From Gilvimarinus xylanilyticus (GTDB taxonomy: Bacteria; Pseudomonadota; Gammaproteobacteria; Pseudomonadales; Cellvibrionaceae): a stretch of 64,000 nt of DNA. Shown piece after piece: positions 62,971-64,000 of this stretch (positions within the stretch are counted from its first letter, which is position 1; each line of letters begins with the position of its first letter). The position numbers and the translations under genes were made by a program. Under the pieces are notes generated by a model. The model was given only the letters and a program-made list of their open reading frames with translations. It did not search any database and was not told the origin of the DNA. The stretch is taken from contig NZ_JAMFTH010000001.1 in NCBI RefSeq assembly GCF_024195295.1, positions 186,001 through 250,000 of the forward strand. The letters are read 5' to 3'.

Positions 62971-63125
62971 GCAGATATTTACGTTTTCGCGATGGCAATT
63001 TAATTACCGGCATGGCAAGCTAGTTGCAGGATTTAGCTAGAAGATTGAGTTGTCAGTGTTTTTAGAACGCTTGTAATCCATCGCTTACGGAGAAACCCAG
63101 CCGTTGTTGTCTGCGGTCGAACTAT

Positions 63126-64000
63126 ATGAATAACAGGGTCAAGATACTTTTGGGCGCTTTATGCGCGACGCTTACGGTGACGGCCAAGGCAGCTGAACCC
63201 GAAACAACTTCCACACCTCGTGAGGGGTGCTATCAGTTCGACTACGAACGATCCGCCATGGCGCGGTTTAGAGATAGTAACCGGCTGGATACTTCTGATA
63301 TCGACGAGCAGGAAGGTAAGATTATCGGCAACATTCGCTATATGCGAGTGGGTGTGTTCGATGAAAATAACCCCGATGAAAATAACAGCCTCTATCGGTT
63401 TTTAAACAAGCTGCACATCAACACTAAAGAGTACGTAATCGCGCCGCAAATATTGTTCGAGTCGGGCGAGCCTCTTGACCCGGATGAGATCCACGAGACC
63501 GAACGTTTACTGCGTACCCGCGACTACTTTACCGGTGCCTTTATTGTCCCCGATCAGATTTGTGATGATACTGTCGACTTGGTGGTAGTCACCCGCGACA
63601 GCTGGTCGCTGGAGGTTGAGGCGTCGTTCAGTCACAGCGGGGGGGACTCATCGACTGGCATTGGCCTGAGCGACGACAATATTCTGGGTACCGGTACCAG
63701 TTTCTCGATTGGCTACGAACAAGACGAAGAGCGATCGGGTATTCGCTACTCGGTGGGTACCGATCATTTATTTAACAGTCGCTGGGCGACGGGGCTTGCC
63801 TACGAGGATAACTCTGACGGTGAAAATATCACCTTCGAACTACGGCGTCCGTTTTTTAGTCGCCATACTCCCTGGTCGGCCGGCGGGCGTTACGAAGATG
63901 TGACCGAGGCGCAGATCATCCGCGCCAAGGGCGATGAGGTAAATGAGTACCAGCACCAAAATAACTATCAGGAGCTTTTCTACGGCCATAGTTTAAAAGT
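63126..64000 (+). CDS. Omp85-like outer-membrane protein (partial, runs off the window)
   Basis: First 291 residues of an exported protein; the 3' end lies outside the window. The signal peptide (VKILLGALCATLTVTAKA, cleaved before AEP) leads to a segment with POTRA-like sequence, LDPDEIHETERLLRTRDYFTGAFIVP, then DTVDLVVVTRDSWSLEVEASF. The start of a beta-barrel follows (GIGLSDDNILGTGTSFSIGYEQ, then repeated amphipathic strands). This matches the N-terminal plan of surface-exposed Omp85/ShlB-type transporters or BamA relatives. No ribosome-binding site is obvious at the ATG. It is not part of the cbb3 operon. Confidence 0.65.
   Translation, partial: MNNRVKILLGALCATLTVTAKAAEPETTSTPREGCYQFDYERSAMARFRDSNRLDTSDIDEQEGKIIGNIRYMRVGVFDENNPDENNSLYRFLNKLHINTKEYVIAPQILFESGEPLDPDEIHETERLLRTRDYFTGAFIVPDQICDDTVDLVVVTRDSWSLEVEASFSHSGGDSSTGIGLSDDNILGTGTSFSIGYEQDEERSGIRYSVGTDHLFNSRWATGLAYEDNSDGENITFELRRPFFSRHTPWSAGGRYEDVTEAQIIRAKGDEVNEYQHQNNYQELFYGHSLK

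Overview
The window is ordinary chromosomal DNA of a marine-type gammaproteobacterium. The gene set and gene order (ratA-rnfH near smpB; fur divergent from bamE; recN-grpE-dnaK-dnaJ; a Vfr-type crp divergent from osmC, with coq7 behind it; ccoNOQP-ccoGHIS) resemble Pseudomonas and above all the Cellvibrionaceae and relatives. That placement is inferred from gene order and protein character, not from a database search. I found no rRNA, tRNA, CRISPR array, prophage or intact insertion sequence. Coding density is about 90 percent.

Layout. 1-4.2 kb: a minus-strand nitrogen block with a UrtA-type binding protein, a GntR/FCD regulator and allophanate hydrolase; matching palindromes lie in front of the regulator and the hydrolase. 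4.2-8.4 kb: a 266-bp inverted-repeat element pressed against an MFS gene, two DUF4136 lipoproteins and a Met/His-rich outer-membrane protein. 8.5-12.7 kb: two sodium-symporter (NSS) genes flanking smpB, then ratA-rnfH. 12.7-18.5 kb: a signalling cluster with a multi-PAS hybrid kinase, a lone receiver and an Hpt-REC-REC-GGDEF diguanylate cyclase; a second foldback element sits between the first two genes and supplies the kinase stop codon. 18.5-25.4 kb: bamE/fur, recN with a LexA box, and the heat-shock genes grpE, dnaK and dnaJ with sigma-32 promoters. 25.7-29.6 kb: a sugar cassette (TIM-barrel isomerase, Gfo/Idh oxidoreductase, MFS permease). 29.8-34.8 kb: vfr, osmC, coq7, a periplasmic binding protein, a Ycf46-like AAA+ ATPase and a GDSL lipoprotein. 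34.8-43.8 kb: an EEP-family protein, formamidase fmdA with fmdB, an MHYT protein with a ruined GGDEF domain, an rhlB-like helicase, an AmpG-like permease, an alkyltransferase-like protein, a DUF481 protein and fxsA. 43.8-54.2 kb: groESL, sodB, a coiled-coil membrane protein, class I fumarase, phhB, a sulfotransferase, beta carbonic anhydrase, sbcB and argG. 54.3-63 kb: the complete cbb3 oxidase locus (ccoNOQP, ccoGHIS, TauE/SafE-like) behind a perfect FNR/ANR box. The last gene, an Omp85-like protein, runs off the right edge.

The genes form several functional groups: reduced-nitrogen scavenging (urea/amide import, allophanate and formamide hydrolysis), proteostasis under sigma-32, c-di-GMP and phosphorelay signalling, and microaerobic respiration with copper delivery. 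The least explained features are two structured foldback elements and a dispersed family of short GTCTGA/TCAGAC palindromes at gene 3' ends. I see no clearly novel multi-gene system; the signalling cluster with its inserted element and the repeat family deserve the closest look.
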